A program made the translations under genes and the position numbers. The notes under the pieces are model-generated. The model was not told the origin of the DNA and searched no databases. It saw only the letters and a program-made list of their open reading frames with translations. DNA of 64,000 nucleotides from Saccharina japonica. Lineage: Eukaryota; Sar; Phaeophyceae; Laminariales; Laminariaceae. The stretch covers positions 70,388 through 134,387 of the forward strand of contig MEHQ01002433.1 of NCBI GenBank assembly GCA_008828725.1, given 5' to 3'. Shown piece by piece: positions 32,466 through 43,974 of the stretch (positions are counted from its first letter, which is position 1; each line of letters starts with the position of its first letter).

Positions 32466-33060
32466 GCCGGACACAAGCTCTACCAACCAAAAAGGACTTA
32501 CATAAACATAATAACTAAACAAACACAGATAAAAACGAATTAAAATGACTGTAAAAACTAAAAAATAGTTAAGTTATAAATAAAGCAAAAAAAAAATAAA
32601 AAAAAAGTAAAAAATAAAGAAAAAAAAAGAAAGACGACCATAAGAAAAAAGAAGAAAACCAAAAAGTAAAGAAAACAGAGAAAGCAAAACACCACTAAGA
32701 TGAACGAGGCATGCGCTCCCCATCTCCCCTATCTCGCCCACTCTTCTGGCGGCATCAGCTCAGACAGGCTCCTGCAAAAGCTTCCGCCCTCTCTACACGC
32801 ACACCCCCCAACCACCCTACGCACCACACGCGCCCACCCCCGCCCCTTCCCCCCCACCCTCCAACCCCCCACCCGGCCCCGGCTCTTTGTTCCCATGCCT
32901 GCCTTCTGCGATGGGCATGAGTGAGCCATGGTCGCAAATGACTAGGCAAAAGAACAAGTGGTACGTCCGTCCGCCCTCCCCCCTGTCCCCCCCCCTCATG
33001 AATACCCCCCCCCCCCCCTCCTCAGCCCCTCACGCCTAACGCGATGTGCGCACGTGCCGG
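32466..33060. other. A-rich then C-rich unique sequence, no gene
   Basis: 32500-32700 is A-rich on the plus strand. 32700-33020 is C-rich, with a degraded PCT-B 3' end (GGTCGCAAATGACTAGGCAA at 32930, then GTGGTACGTC and C runs). Frames here yield only Pro/His/Arg-rich peptides. Confidence 0.45.
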
Positions 33061-33325
33061 ACAAATAACGATCTAGAGAACGATCTAAACGAACTTCGAG
33101 TCTAGATACCTATCTAGTGTATACTATTCTAAGATACGATCTAGATACCTATCTAGATAACTATCTAGATAACGATCTAGATAACAACCTAGAGAACGAT
33201 CTAGACAAATATCTAGACAACGATCTAGACAACGATCTAGACAACGATCCAGATAACGATCTAGGTAAGGATCTCGGTAATGATCTAGATAACGATCTAG
33301 AGAACGATCTATAGGTCATGATCTA
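33061..33325 (+). repeat. 12-bp GATCTAGATAAC minisatellite
   Basis: GATCTAGA(T/C)AAC and variants (GATCTAGAGAAC, GATCTAGACAAC) are repeated about 20 times with drift. The frame through it is Asp/Leu/Asn-rich and open only because of the repeat. Confidence 0.85.
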
Positions 33326-33625
33326 GACAATTCTAGATCCCAACCAGCCGTTATGATACGTTTTAACATGCAGGATCGGTATAGCACAGACCAAACCCAT
33401 CAGGAAACATGTGCTTCGTAGACCCAGCTCAGGACAACACGTGCCATAATACGTACGTTATCACACGTAAATCACGCAGATCATACACCCCCCCCGCCCC
33501 AACCCACCACCCAGCAAAACATGAGCTATAGATCATACAGGTCAGGAATGAAAGTGTCTGCTCTGGAAAGACCTATTCGTATGGTAGATTATGAACCGTG
33601 GGAATGAAATCAGTCATCTGTGCCA
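33326..33625 (+). repeat. GATC-rich dispersed repeat family
   Basis: Landmarks in order: TCTAGATCCCAACCAGCCGT, TGCAGGATCGGTATAGCACA, CAGGAAACATGTGC, ACATGAGCTATAGATCATAC, AGGTCAGGAATG. The same order occurs at 35510-35760, 55280-55530 and, on the minus strand, 53680-53860. No ends or coding seen. Confidence 0.65.
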
Positions 33626-33659
33626 TATGTGTACGTTAAACACGCCATTATCATCGTAC

Positions 33660-34090
33660 AAACCCGCGGTTTGACCTCCCTGCCTCTGACCACTACCACA
33701 GGAGACTGCGGTTTGACGGCTTGACTGACGCGCCCCCTATTACACTAAAAGTAGTATATTAAGGCCACCAAAAGAGGCCTCAGGAGACCGCGGCTTGACG
33801 GCTTGACTGACCGCTCCATACACTGAAACTAGTATATTAATACCTTAGGAGACCGCGGCTTGACCGCTTGACTGACCGCTCCATACACTGAAACTAGTAT
33901 ATTCATGCCTTAGGAGACCGCGGCTTGACCGCTTGACGGACTGCGCCCCATACACTAAAACTAGTATAGTATAGGCCAATTATAGGCCTTGACGCGTCTA
34001 AAAAAGACCGGTGACTGACCTCCCCCATACACTAAAACTAGCATATTAAGGCCAAAGTATTATTTTGACGCGTCAAGGAAGATCGGTCTC
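33660..34090 (+). repeat. 65-bp tandem array
   Basis: GGAGACNGCGG-TTTGACGGC or GGAGACCGCGGCTTGACCGC begins at 33701, 33783, 33848 and 33913, followed each time by GACTGACCGCTCCATACACT and GAAACTAGTATATT. Decayed units continue to about 34090. The SpeI-like ACTAGT and alternating GCGG/CCGC give each unit dyad symmetry. Confidence 0.85.
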
Positions 34091-35150
34091 CCACAATAGC
34101 ATATTTGACCACGACGGCATTGTCAAAATGGAATCACAAAACAAGTCACAATTGTCAGCCTGAGCCCCCCCCCCAACCCCCCCCCCGTCTAAAAAACATC
34201 CCAACCCGACCAAAACCATCAAAACCCTAACCCCCCCCTCCTCCGCGACTACTCATACTACTGGGGGTTGCTTTGGTACATTCGGTTGATTGTCTTCGCG
34301 CAGCGTATGGCGTACGTACGTACGCAATGGAAAAGCGGCGCTGTTTTTTTTTTATGTTCTCCCTTAACCTCTCTTTTCTCTTTTTCTCTCCCTCTCTCTC
34401 CGGTTTATCAACAAAACAATCAGTCCTCCCTCCCTTTTGTCTTTTTTTTTTTGCTTCTCCTTGACTACTACGTAAACCAGCTCCTCTTTCTTCTTCTTGC
34501 TTTGTCCCGGACCCAGCAACAACCCCACCCACCCACCCACCCACCCAACCCCATCCCACCACACGGAATAGTTCTTCACACCAACAACATAACCATATAG
34601 CCCCTACCCCTACCCCCACGCCGTTCCCACCGAGTAGCGCAAGCAAAACAGCGAGAACTGATTTGATCCGATTGATGGATTGATTTCGTTCGATTTTATT
34701 GACTGCTTTTGTTCAGTTGGCCATTTGATTTTCTCTGTTTCTTACCAAAAAACAAAGAAAAAAAACAGGGCACACCAAAACAGAATATTTCTCGTCCCCG
34801 CCGCCTGCCGCCGCACGCACGCAATGCGGGGGGGGGGGGGGGGGGGGGGCAAAAGGGGGGCCAAAGAGGTTGCCATCTCTCGCCAAAAATCATCATACCC
34901 ATCATCATCATCATCATCATCGTCCCCTCCTCTTCTTCCACGAAACACGCCTCTTGTTTTCCCGGGGGAAACCCTCAAGAAAAACGGTATCATACACACC
35001 AAACAATGTCGCCGTCGCAATGCGCGCGTGCGTAGGGGGGTGGGAGGGTGCAGGGGCAGAGAGTGCCATCTCTCCAAAATTCATCACCATATTCATCCTC
35101 ATCACCATAATCTCTCCCCGCTTATCCCGCGCAACACGCCTCTTCTATCC
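34091..35150. other. simple-sequence region, no gene
   Basis: C runs (34167-34187, 34229-34238), a pyrimidine tract (34340-34500), (CCCA)n at about 34527-34547, a G run at about 34829-34849 and (ATC)n at 34888-34921. Open frames on both strands are low-complexity only. Confidence 0.5.
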
Positions 35151-35440
35151 CTGTGGAAACCCACGTTTTTGGGGACAAAGTTACTTGGAATTAGAATGGG
35201 AACATGTATGCAGTTATTAAGGGTTTCCCCTTAAGAACTGTGCCCCCACCACCACTCACGCAGATTTCGGGAACAGATTTACTCGGAAATAGACTCAAGC
35301 GCAACACGCCTCTTCTATATCCCTGTGGAAACCCCTGAGCGCCATCGGAACCGCACCCGTGTTTGGGGACAAACTACTTGAGATTAGTATGCCACCATTT
35401 TTGCAGTTATTAAGGGGTTCCCCTTAAAAAACTGCACCCC
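35151..35440. mobile_element. piggyBac-like MITE cores, two degraded tandem copies
   Basis: TTTTGGGGACAAAGTTACTT with GGAATTAGAATGGG (35165) and GTTTGGGGACAAACTACTTG with AGATTAGTATG (35360) each lead to TGCAGTTATTAAGGG-type right ends. The arrangement CGCAACACGCCTCTTCTAT plus core is repeated with a period of about 190 bp. Confidence 0.5.
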
Positions 35441-35509
35441 CCCCCAACCCACTCACGGGGCAAATTTCGTGAACAATTCTACTCGGGGGATTAGACTCAG
35501 GAAACGTTT

Positions 35510-35760
35510 CCCACATACCGGACAGATTGGTTCACGGTCCAGACAATCTAGACCCTGACCTGACGATATGAGATTTTGCGCAGGGACCGTGTATCACAGT
35601 ACAGATCCAACGCAGGAAACGTGTCCTAGATCATGCATACACGGCTCCCTCCCGGCAACATGATGAGCTACAGATCATACAGATCAGGAATCTATTTGCC
35701 GTGAATGATCTAGATCATCGAGAGGGAATCGGCGATCTGCCCGGGTGTGTGGATTATTGT
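35510..35760 (+). repeat. GATC-rich dispersed repeat family, second copy
   Basis: CCGGACAGATTGGTTCACGG, ACAGATCCAACGCAGGAAAC, CTAGATCATGCATACACGGC, ATGAGCTACAGATCATACAG, ATCAGGAATCTATTTGCCGT and GATCTAGATCATCGAGAGGG follow the order of the 55.3-kb copy. Confidence 0.7.
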
Positions 35761-35973
35761 CAATATGTAACAAACGCACCCCCCCTCCCCCCCCCCCAAA
35801 CCACAACCCCCACCCCACCCCGCCCAGGTCAAAAACAGCAAAAAAGAGACAAAAAAACCAGAGAATTAACGAAATAACGAAATTCATAACACCAACGAGA
35901 CAGAGCTACATTAAACATCCAACAACAAAAAAGGTAAAATAAAAATAAAAAAAGGCGGGGGGGGGGGGGGGGG

Positions 35974-35974
35974 N
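35974..35974. other. single ambiguous base in a G homopolymer
   Basis: An N within a G run of about 20 (35957-35976), evidently an unresolved homopolymer. C and A/C-rich sequence precedes it from 35779. Confidence 0.95.
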
Positions 35975-36094
35975 GGCGGGGGCACGGGGACGGGGAGAGA
36001 GGGGACGGGAACGGGATGGGTGCTACATCAACCACCAATCGTTCTGTGGCAACTGGTATACCTGGTATAGCGTACTACATTTCCGAGAAAACGG

Positions 36095-36264
36095 TTTTAC
36101 AGACACCGCTGTTCACGGGCTGGGCCGACTCTCTCGGTCGGGTCGGGTCGGGCCAGGGTCGGGTCACAACAGGACCCACCCGACAGGACCCGACCCGTGA
36201 AAGTTTGAAGACCCTCCCGAAGCCGACCCGCGGGTCTCGTGGTAATGGCTCGTGAAGAGCCCTG
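36095..36264. mobile_element. hAT-like GGGTC-rich foldback MITE, copy 1
   Basis: The left side (GCTGTTCACGGGCTGGGCC, then GGGTCGGGTCGGGCCAGGG) and right side (GACCCGACCCGTG, ending CTCGTGAAGAGCCCTG) are inverted relative to each other. CAGGGCT-type termini with subterminal GGGTC arrays are typical of hAT MITEs. Related copies are at 53432-53628 and 63119-63310. Confidence 0.6.
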
Positions 36265-37180
36265 AAAAAACGACCGGCCGGCTCTAACTCTTAATCCTAA
36301 TCCAATCAACCAATGCTTAGGGCTATATAGTGCTCTTCGACTCGTACACGAAAGCGTCCCGTCAACCATTTTTTTTTCTCGAACCAGGCGTAAGCCCCCC
36401 CCCCCCCCCCTACAAAAATAAGCCGACCTCTTCATTCAAAACCAACATGCGCTCGAGGAAAAGGAAAAACGTTCTTGTTTTTCACCGTGTGCAACGTATT
36501 ATACGGTAGAGTAACTGCAACTACGAGTACGTATATACCTGCACACAGTAGCAGCAGGAGTAGAAAAAAATTTCCTGGCTCCTGTTGCTTCGTCCGCTTG
36601 ACATGTTACACCCGAGGGTTGACTTACATACCTTCGTACGGACCCACCGCTTATTTTCCTCGTCGCCCTTAATCCCTCAGTCCCGGCATGTCATCATACA
36701 CCGAAACGCAAGACAGAAAAGAAAGAAAGAAAGAAAGAAGACAGACAGACAGACAGACAGAAAAGAAAGAAAATACCGAAATCTAACCGCCGCCACAGCT
36801 ATACAGCAATCAGTCCATCCGCCAGTCAACCCCATCTATTTTATCCAACCATGCGCGAGGCGACATCACAACCGAAGAAAATCAGGCGCATGCAGCCGCA
36901 GCCCAGCCACCTCCCCCAACACACACACCGGCTCGCTCGACATAGTACTCAGCCATGACCTAGCAGGTAAAAAAAAAGGTCAAACAACCACCCCCACTCA
37001 AAAGGTCTAAAACAAATGCCACAAACCCCTCCGCCCCTCCCCCCCATCCCCTTCCCCACCCCTGCACAAAACTCCAACTACACAAAACGAAGCGTCGCTA
37101 ACGCCCACGCCTCCCTCCCTCCCTCCCCCTCCCTTTTTTTCCCTTCCTTACATCCCGTTAGAACGAAATGTACCTAAACA
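36265..37180. other. no gene seen
   Basis: C run at 36397-36410; (GAAA)n and (GACA)n at about 36718-36760; otherwise unremarkable sequence with C-rich stretches at 37028-37060. No splice-supported or protein-like frame. Confidence 0.5.
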
Positions 37181-37186
37181 GGCGGG

Positions 37187-37225
<39 letters not shown>

Positions 37226-37450
37226 CGCGGGAGGGGGGCAGCCAAGACACACAAGACAAAAATAACGCCACCATACACGGGTCGAAACCCTGCTTCTTCC
37301 TCCTTGAGAGAGAGGGGGAGAGAGAGAGAGAGAGAAAAAAAAAGACGCGGCTACGCGACGCTTCGGCTACGTATGCGTGACGCCGTCTGCGGCTGTGCGC
37401 CGCTACCCACCGCCGCCGCTGCTGCTGCTGCTGCTGCTGCTGCTGCAACA
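37181..37450 (+). repeat. G homopolymer, (GA)n and (CTG)n
   Basis: Interrupted G run at about 37181-37236, (GA)n at 37305-37335 and (CTG)n at 37417-37446. 37451-38115 is A/T-rich and holds nothing I can support. Confidence 0.9.
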
Positions 37451-38115
37451 ATTACACACCATTGCCCCTTTGTCAATACATATGCTCGGCATGCAAAAAT
37501 CGTCACACGCACATACTTTTATTTATAGAGTTACTTTTTCTTCCTTTTTTTTGGCCGTGATTTTTGCCTGCCTGCCTGCTTGCCAGCCACCACCCGCAAC
37601 ACTGCACCGGCACCCCCGCCCCGCTAAACGCCTGACGACTAACGACAAAACTGATTTGACTTTTTTGCAACGACGGGGAATTAAGGAAACGAAAAACGCA
37701 GTAATAATAAAAAAGAAAAAAACATTCATCCAGCCAGCCAACCAGGAAAAAAAAAAAAACGTTCGTTTCATCTCGCAATATGTCTTTTTGCTGAGTTTCA
37801 CGCCGAAAAAAATAAAAATAAAAAGATAAAAAGATAAAAAAAATAGGTTACTAGTACGTAGAAAAAGCAGGAAATAAAAGAACGGAGGAAAACGCATAAC
37901 TGTAAAAGGGTATGCCTGTACGTAATGTAATTGATGTATTGTATTGTATGTACGTATCGTTGTATAGTGTGTGACTGAGAAGGTAAGACAGCTATTGATA
38001 GAAAGTAGTAGTACTGTTTGCAGTCGTGGAATACAAAAAAATCCTTCGACGACACCGTGGGCTTAATACTGGGCAATCGTTTAGCCGCGGGAGTCTCCTC
38101 GCCATATCGCCCCCC

Positions 38116-38198
38116 CGCTCCGTCTCGAAAGGGATGCGTGGTCAATGGTCAAATGACTAAGGCAAGCAACGAATTAGTACGCCCCCCCCCCCTCCCCC
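38116..38198 (+). mobile_element. PCT-B 3' end
   Basis: GCTCCGTCTCGAAAGGGATG, GTGGTCAATGGTCAAATGAC, TAAGGCAAGCAACGAATTAG and TACGC plus C run: the last 80 bp of PCT-B. The sequence to its right is C-rich up to 38226, where the triplicated 4.4-kb sequence begins. Confidence 0.8.
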
Positions 38199-38225
38199 CA
38201 CCCCCTGACCCTCCGCTCCCCCCCC

Positions 38226-41200
38226 CTTCCCCTAGGCCCCAACCATGCTCTGCCGGCTCCACCATGCCACCAAGCGGTGGCCTTGTGTGCCTGCTGCTGC
38301 TCGTGTTGTTGTGTTGGCTCGGCTCAGCTGCTCGCGCTGGTGACGCGTAGAAGCTGCCCGTCGCTGGGTTGCCGCTAGATGCTCACGAGAGGGGTGGCAT
38401 CGTACAACTTATGAGCATTCCGCGAAAGCGCACGCGCAAGAACAAAATTAAAAACATGCACCTCGTTCTTTTGTTTTCTGCCAGACGAGACGAGGGCACT
38501 GGTTATACGCTATAACCCCCCCTCCAGCAGAGGGTCTAATGGTCATACACACGGCCGTGCACAGGGCATGAGTACACCCCCCGCCCCTACGCGACCAGGC
38601 CAACCGCCGCGCAACCCGCCTCCCATTTTCCCCCACGTGTATTATATCAGCCTCATTCTCGCGCACCACAAGGCCAGCGAGTGCATGCAGAACAGCCTCC
38701 GCCACTGCTGCATCACGGTAAGCGGTGCGGCGGCGGCAGGTAGACTAGATAGATAGCTTCCTTACGCCTCGCCATCGAACGGAACCGGACACCACGTTAG
38801 TAGAGGCCGAAGTCCATTAGGGGCGGTAGTAGGCAGGGGTGCAGCGGCCAGAGAGTATACGTAGCTCGGAGCAGGCAGCAGCGAGCGAGCCGGCGGCGGC
38901 GGGGCGGTGGGAGGCTATATAGGGGCAATAGTCATGTCTCTCCCCTCTGCTGGCATTGACCGTATCACAGCAGTAGGCGGCGGCGAACTGGAGGGCGGTG
39001 GCGCGAGCTACGCAGGTACAATACAGTAGTGGCCCCCCCCCCCCCCGCCCGCCCAACGGAAAACCTGGCCCCGGCTGCAAAGATATAACCGTACCCCCCG
39101 TCTGGGGGATGCTGCTTGGTGGGGTGTTGTTGCGCTGGCTGCTGCTGCTGCATTTGTTGCTCCTTGTGGCTGCTGCTGCATTTGTTGGGCATCTGTAGTT
39201 GCATCTGCTGGTCGGCTCGGCTGCTATGCTGCTGTGCTGAGGAGGAATTGGGTGAAGGTCATCCCGGGAACTGAACGTGAGCGACGGCTCCAGCCACTTA
39301 TTGAGGCCCTCTGCAAGACCAACGAGCCTGGCCCCCTCGGGGGTTTTGGGCGGGGCTCGGGCACGAGAACGCCCCGTGCCGCCGATTCTCACAACGCTCG
39401 ACGTTCCCTGTGGAGCTCCGCGTGTCGTCGAGTGAGGAGGGTGTATGCCGGCGGGGCGATTACGTCCGCCCCCCTTCTCGTCTGCGCAAGAAGAACCCGG
39501 ATCTGGCGTCGTTCTTCGTGGTAGGTGTCCTTGGTGCCGTTATCATGCTGCGCGCGTACTGGGCGGCCAGGAGAGGCTACGACGTCCGCGAATCACCGGC
39601 TCACGAGGGTCACCCGCGCCGATGCGTCCCAGAACCCGCCTTACCAGGTGGGACCGCGCCGATGTGCACGGTGTCGTCTACCTTCTCGCTGGAAGGCTCC
39701 GCGCGATGCCGCGACCGTTCAGCCCAGCGCCTCAGCACAGCCGCATGGTTCCCTGGTGTTTGGTATGCATGGTTGGATGGGATGGGAGAGAGGAGGGAAT
39801 GGGAGGGAGGGCATGGGAGGGAGGGAGGCGACGGACGGAAGGGAGTTAGAGAAATACATTCATTCAGCGTGCAGCGTTTCTGGCAGACATGCAACGCTCG
39901 CGGGTGACAGATGGGATGGAGGGGGGGGGGGGGGGCGTGCTCATCTTTTTGCTTGCCGGAGTTATTTGACATTGACGACGCAATCCATTTCGAGCCGGAA
40001 GCACCGTTCCTACTCCTCATGAGAGACACTCCAACGAGCTGGGCGCGGCCCGCTAATACGTTGTTCCACGTTGACGGTAAAGAAATAATGGGTTAGTGTG
40101 AAGAACACAATCAAAAGATAAAAGAAAAACATGCTCTTATTACGTACATGACAATCGTTTTGCCTACTCTATCCCTTTCTGCCTTGTTTCTGCCGCCTGT
40201 GGCCGCTCACCATCTACTATCGTCGAGGGATAGGCGATCATTCTCGCTAGCGGTAACTGATCTCCGAGTGCCCCCAAGCAAACTTGTCCATGAACCGACA
40301 TTCATGTCGCTCTAATTTCTATCTCTGAAGCACATCCGGCGTTGATTATAAGCCAACCAAAAAGAAAAGGAGAAGGTTCTCGGCTTGAAATGGGTGTATG
40401 CATGACAGCGGCGGCCTCTATTGTTGTTTATATCATGAGAGGGCCGGCAAGAACGTCGCCGAGGCGACAATACTTATGCGCAGGTATGCGAGGTATGCAA
40501 TCTGTGGGTGGGTGGTGGGTGGGTGGGTGATTTGGAGGAGTGATGGATGGATGGATGGACGGACGGATGGATGGATGGATGGGTGGGTGGATGGATGGGT
40601 GGGTGGATGGATGGCGCTGCATGATCGGTGGATGGGTAAGGAACGATGGGTGGGGCAAACTCGAGGCGAACTCGTGTGTGTGGCGGGCGCGCAGCTGACA
40701 CTGTAGGAACCAGCCAACAGACAAGGACATAATATGCATTGAATAGGGTAGCTGACTTCGTATATATACATCGCGTGCAATAACTATTTACCCGGATGTT
40801 TTAATCATCGTGCTCCACATTCAATGCAACTCATCATCGGCCATAATTATCGCTAGGCTGTGGGAGCAAGACAAGGCGTCCAAATGATTCTGGCAGTGCT
40901 GGAATGATGGAGTGTGGAGAAAAAAAGCAAATCCAGTGAAAAAAATGAAGAGCGACTTGGGGGGGGGTGGGACACTCAGACCTCTGACGTATCAGTGCCG
41001 GTAAGAGATTTCTGCGTTGCAGTGAGGTAATATTTACGCCCGGTAGAGTGTCGTATAAGCGTGTATAACGCTGGGGTCACCACAGGAGGACGCCGACAAC
41101 AGAGGAATGGTCGGCTATGCAAAAAAACGAGGGAACAGAGAAGGAGAGGGATAATGGAGGTTGCAGCGGGGGGGCGAGAAGCAAAGCATGCACATGTATG

Positions 41201-43600
41201 ATGTGTGTTTTTATTTCATAGTGCGCATGCATTGCTTGCTGTGGCATACGTGGTTTTTAGTTAATGCGCGTGCAGCATGTCGTGTAAAGCATGTTTTATC
41301 ACATGTACCTGCTGTGGGGGCGATCGTGAGAAGAGAATGGGCAAGGGCCGATCGGATTGATGGGTGGGTGGGTGTATTGGCAGCATGGATTTTGGCGGAT
41401 AGGTAGATCCTGGATTGGTGTGTGGGTGGATGTTTGCATGAATTGATGGACGGTGTGTGGGTGGGGCTTGTGTAGTCTGGAGCAAGGTGGGTGGATGGGT
41501 GTGGGTGTGGACTGATGTATGGGTTTACGGGTTGGGCTTGCATGTTGTGACTGACTGGACTGGGATGTGTGGAGTCCGCCTTGCGATGGATTGGTGCGTG
41601 GTGGTGGATGGGAGTTGTCGATGAGATTGTTAGGTGATGTTGTGGATGAGTGGGTGCTGTGTGTGTTGACTGGATGGGGTGTTGAATGGATCGGAACTGA
41701 ATGAAAGGATTGGTTGTGGTTGACGCCTAATCGAAGGATGATTGAATGGTGTGATGGCGTGGATGCGATGGCTGGACTGCATGGACGCGTGACCGGATGC
41801 ATGGTATGGACGTAATTTACGTATTTGAGGTATCTGTAACGCCAGCTGAATTTCGCATGCTGGTTTTCTGTCGATCCGCTTGGCCCGCATGGGCGGATGC
41901 ATTGTAAGGGAGGGAATTGGGCGTAAGGGCAAGGGGCAGGTAAGTGTATGCAGTATACTAATCGGTAGTAGCGGCTGCGAAGAGAGAGGAGGACCAGGGC
42001 AACAAGTGGTCGAGTAGAAAAGTACGGGTGACGCGGCTTAACGGCTGCTGCCGGCTGTTTATGGCATGCTGTGCCGCGCGGGGCGGGCCGCCCCTTCGGT
42101 GCGCCGTGTACCTTTCGGCCTCCTCTGGGACTGGAGGGCGGCTTACGGTAATTCGGCAAGACCCGCTTCCAAACATGCTACTTTGGTACCCGTACGTTTT
42201 AACTCAGGCACAGCACAACCATAAGAACAAATCGCAGGCAGCATCAATCGTAGCCATGGGTCCAGTGGTTATATTAAAATACCCTGTACGCCGAAAAAAA
42301 ACTTATTGTCTCCGCACACGCCGTGGTGTTTCGCCCGCATCTCGTTGGTTGGCCCCGCAGGTGGAGCTCATTTCTTTCGCTTACACCTAGGGCGCACATA
42401 TCGTGGGGTTCCCAGCCACCAAGCATATATACTCTCGACGAGATTATAGCCATACGCAATAGCCTATTGCTGTATTCAACCAGCCTGCACTATATGCAAC
42501 GAATCGATAATACGCCACGTTACTCCTGGAGGTTGCTTAGGCGTAATATCAAATTCTATCCCGCAGGTACGACGCCCTCCCACAATATTATTGAGCGGAA
42601 CTTGACATCTGGCACAGCACTGTGGCAGCGATCTCCAAGATTGCCGCGTGCATGTGGCCTTTTCAGATACTGTTCTGCATGCCGGACTAGGATTCACCGT
42701 CTGAGTGCTGCGATGTATATCGTAGCGCATGGAAACAAACGTGTCTTGGCGAGTGCAAGATACCTGTTATCCACAATTCTGGGTCACAGGCTCCAACTCA
42801 GGCCAACAAAAACAAAACACGAACAAGAATACATATACATATCATGGTTGGTCGGAACTTTTTCGCCGGGAAGGAGTAAACAGCACTTCCGAAAAAAAAA
42901 CAGAAAAAAACATACCAGGCTACGCTGGTATATGATATAGTACTCCCTTCTGCAGGGTCAGAATTGAAGGCATCGGTGTTTATATACGACATCATACGAT
43001 TACGCCCGCCAACCCCCCCCTCGAAAAATAATCATGCCTGGTATGTACGACTTTGCCGAGGAGTCCACGACTTAAAATAAATTTACCGTGAGCAATTGGC
43101 TCGGTTAGCGAGAGAGACGTATGCTGATGCTGCACTGCGGCTGCACTTGCCTCTCCCGAAGGTCGGAGAAATGGACACAAAAAAAGTTACAATACGAAAA
43201 TGGTGCACGTAATTTTGGACCGGGAGCTTAAAAAGCAGGGAGGGAGGCATTTTTTGTGGACTACCGGAGGCTCCCCTTTCCCCTATATATAGATCCGTAG
43301 CAGAGTACCGCCTCATTACGCACACCGCCGCGTTCGCCGCCAACCTCAGCTCGGCCTACCCTGGAAAAAATTGCTGTTCGGCATCAAGTTCAAGGTCCAC
43401 GCCCAAGGTCTGTCCCACTCATCTTCGTTGGCCGTGGTACCCAGGTAGGATGCGCCCGCAGAATGATCCTGGCTGCCGGAGTAGTGGCCACCTGACCGAC
43501 GCCCGCGAGCCCGGCGGCTCGGTGTCTACAAGCACGAACCAACCCAACACACGCCGCCATGCTGCAAGCGATAGATCTTCTCTCACAGACGAAACAAGCC
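38226..43600 (+). other. insertion-rich direct copy of 48537-52970 (probable raw-read sequence)
   Basis: Collinear with 48537-52970 from CCTAGGCCCCAACCATGCTC (CCTAGGCCCAACCATCTCTG in the good copy) to the GGCTCGGTGTCTACA region. It is about 5.35 kb against 4.43 kb, because small insertions are scattered throughout. For example, AATTGGGTGAAGGTCATCCC at 39246 stands for AATTGGTGAAGGTCATCCCC at 49438. Trinucleotide runs are broken and frames destroyed. Insertion-dominated error is typical of uncorrected single-molecule reads. Frames found here should not be annotated as genes. The simple-repeat tracts (GGAT at 40,500-40,620) and the PCT-B copy (about 39915-40310, minus) are images of those in the good copy. 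Confidence 0.8.
38830..39746 (-). pseudogene. frame-broken copy of the HAD-motif exon
   Basis: Corresponds to 49088-49861. The start-equivalent CAT is at 39744-39746. Insertions break the frame many times, and the Gln-rich tract is disrupted. Most probably a sequencing artefact and not a real pseudogene. Confidence 0.6.
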
Positions 43601-43974
43601 TAGCGATCTGGAGGATGAGGAAAATAAACTGCAACTCGACAGAAGGACCAGGGAAAGGAAAAGAAAAGGGGGAGGGGGGGGGGCAGGAGAAGGGAATAGG
43701 GGATTGAACGGTTTATAAAACAGAGAGTAACAGAAAAAAAAAGAAGAGGGAAAAGGGAAGGAGGGAGGCGGAAAAAAAGGGAAAAGGAGGGAAGCCAGGG
43801 AAGAGAAGACAAGAAGCCAAGCAAAAGGGGGTAGAAAGCACAGAAGTAGAACAAAACTAGGCGAGGTAGGCAAGAAATGGGAGGAGGGGTAAGAACAGAC
43901 AGGCAAAGAGGAAAGACCCAGCAAGGAGAAGACAAAAAAAGGGAACAAACAGAGGAGAGGGGAGACAAGAGGAC
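43601..43974. other. purine-rich spacer at the palindrome centre
   Basis: About 370 bp that is almost pure A/G on the plus strand. It matches nothing in the good copy beyond 52970, lies exactly between the direct and inverted noisy copies, and has no coding signal. Confidence 0.6.

Noticed and set aside
33117-33314. Asp/Leu/Asn repeat protein
   Set aside because: The frame is the 12-bp minisatellite read in phase; drift and lack of flanking coding signal argue against a gene.
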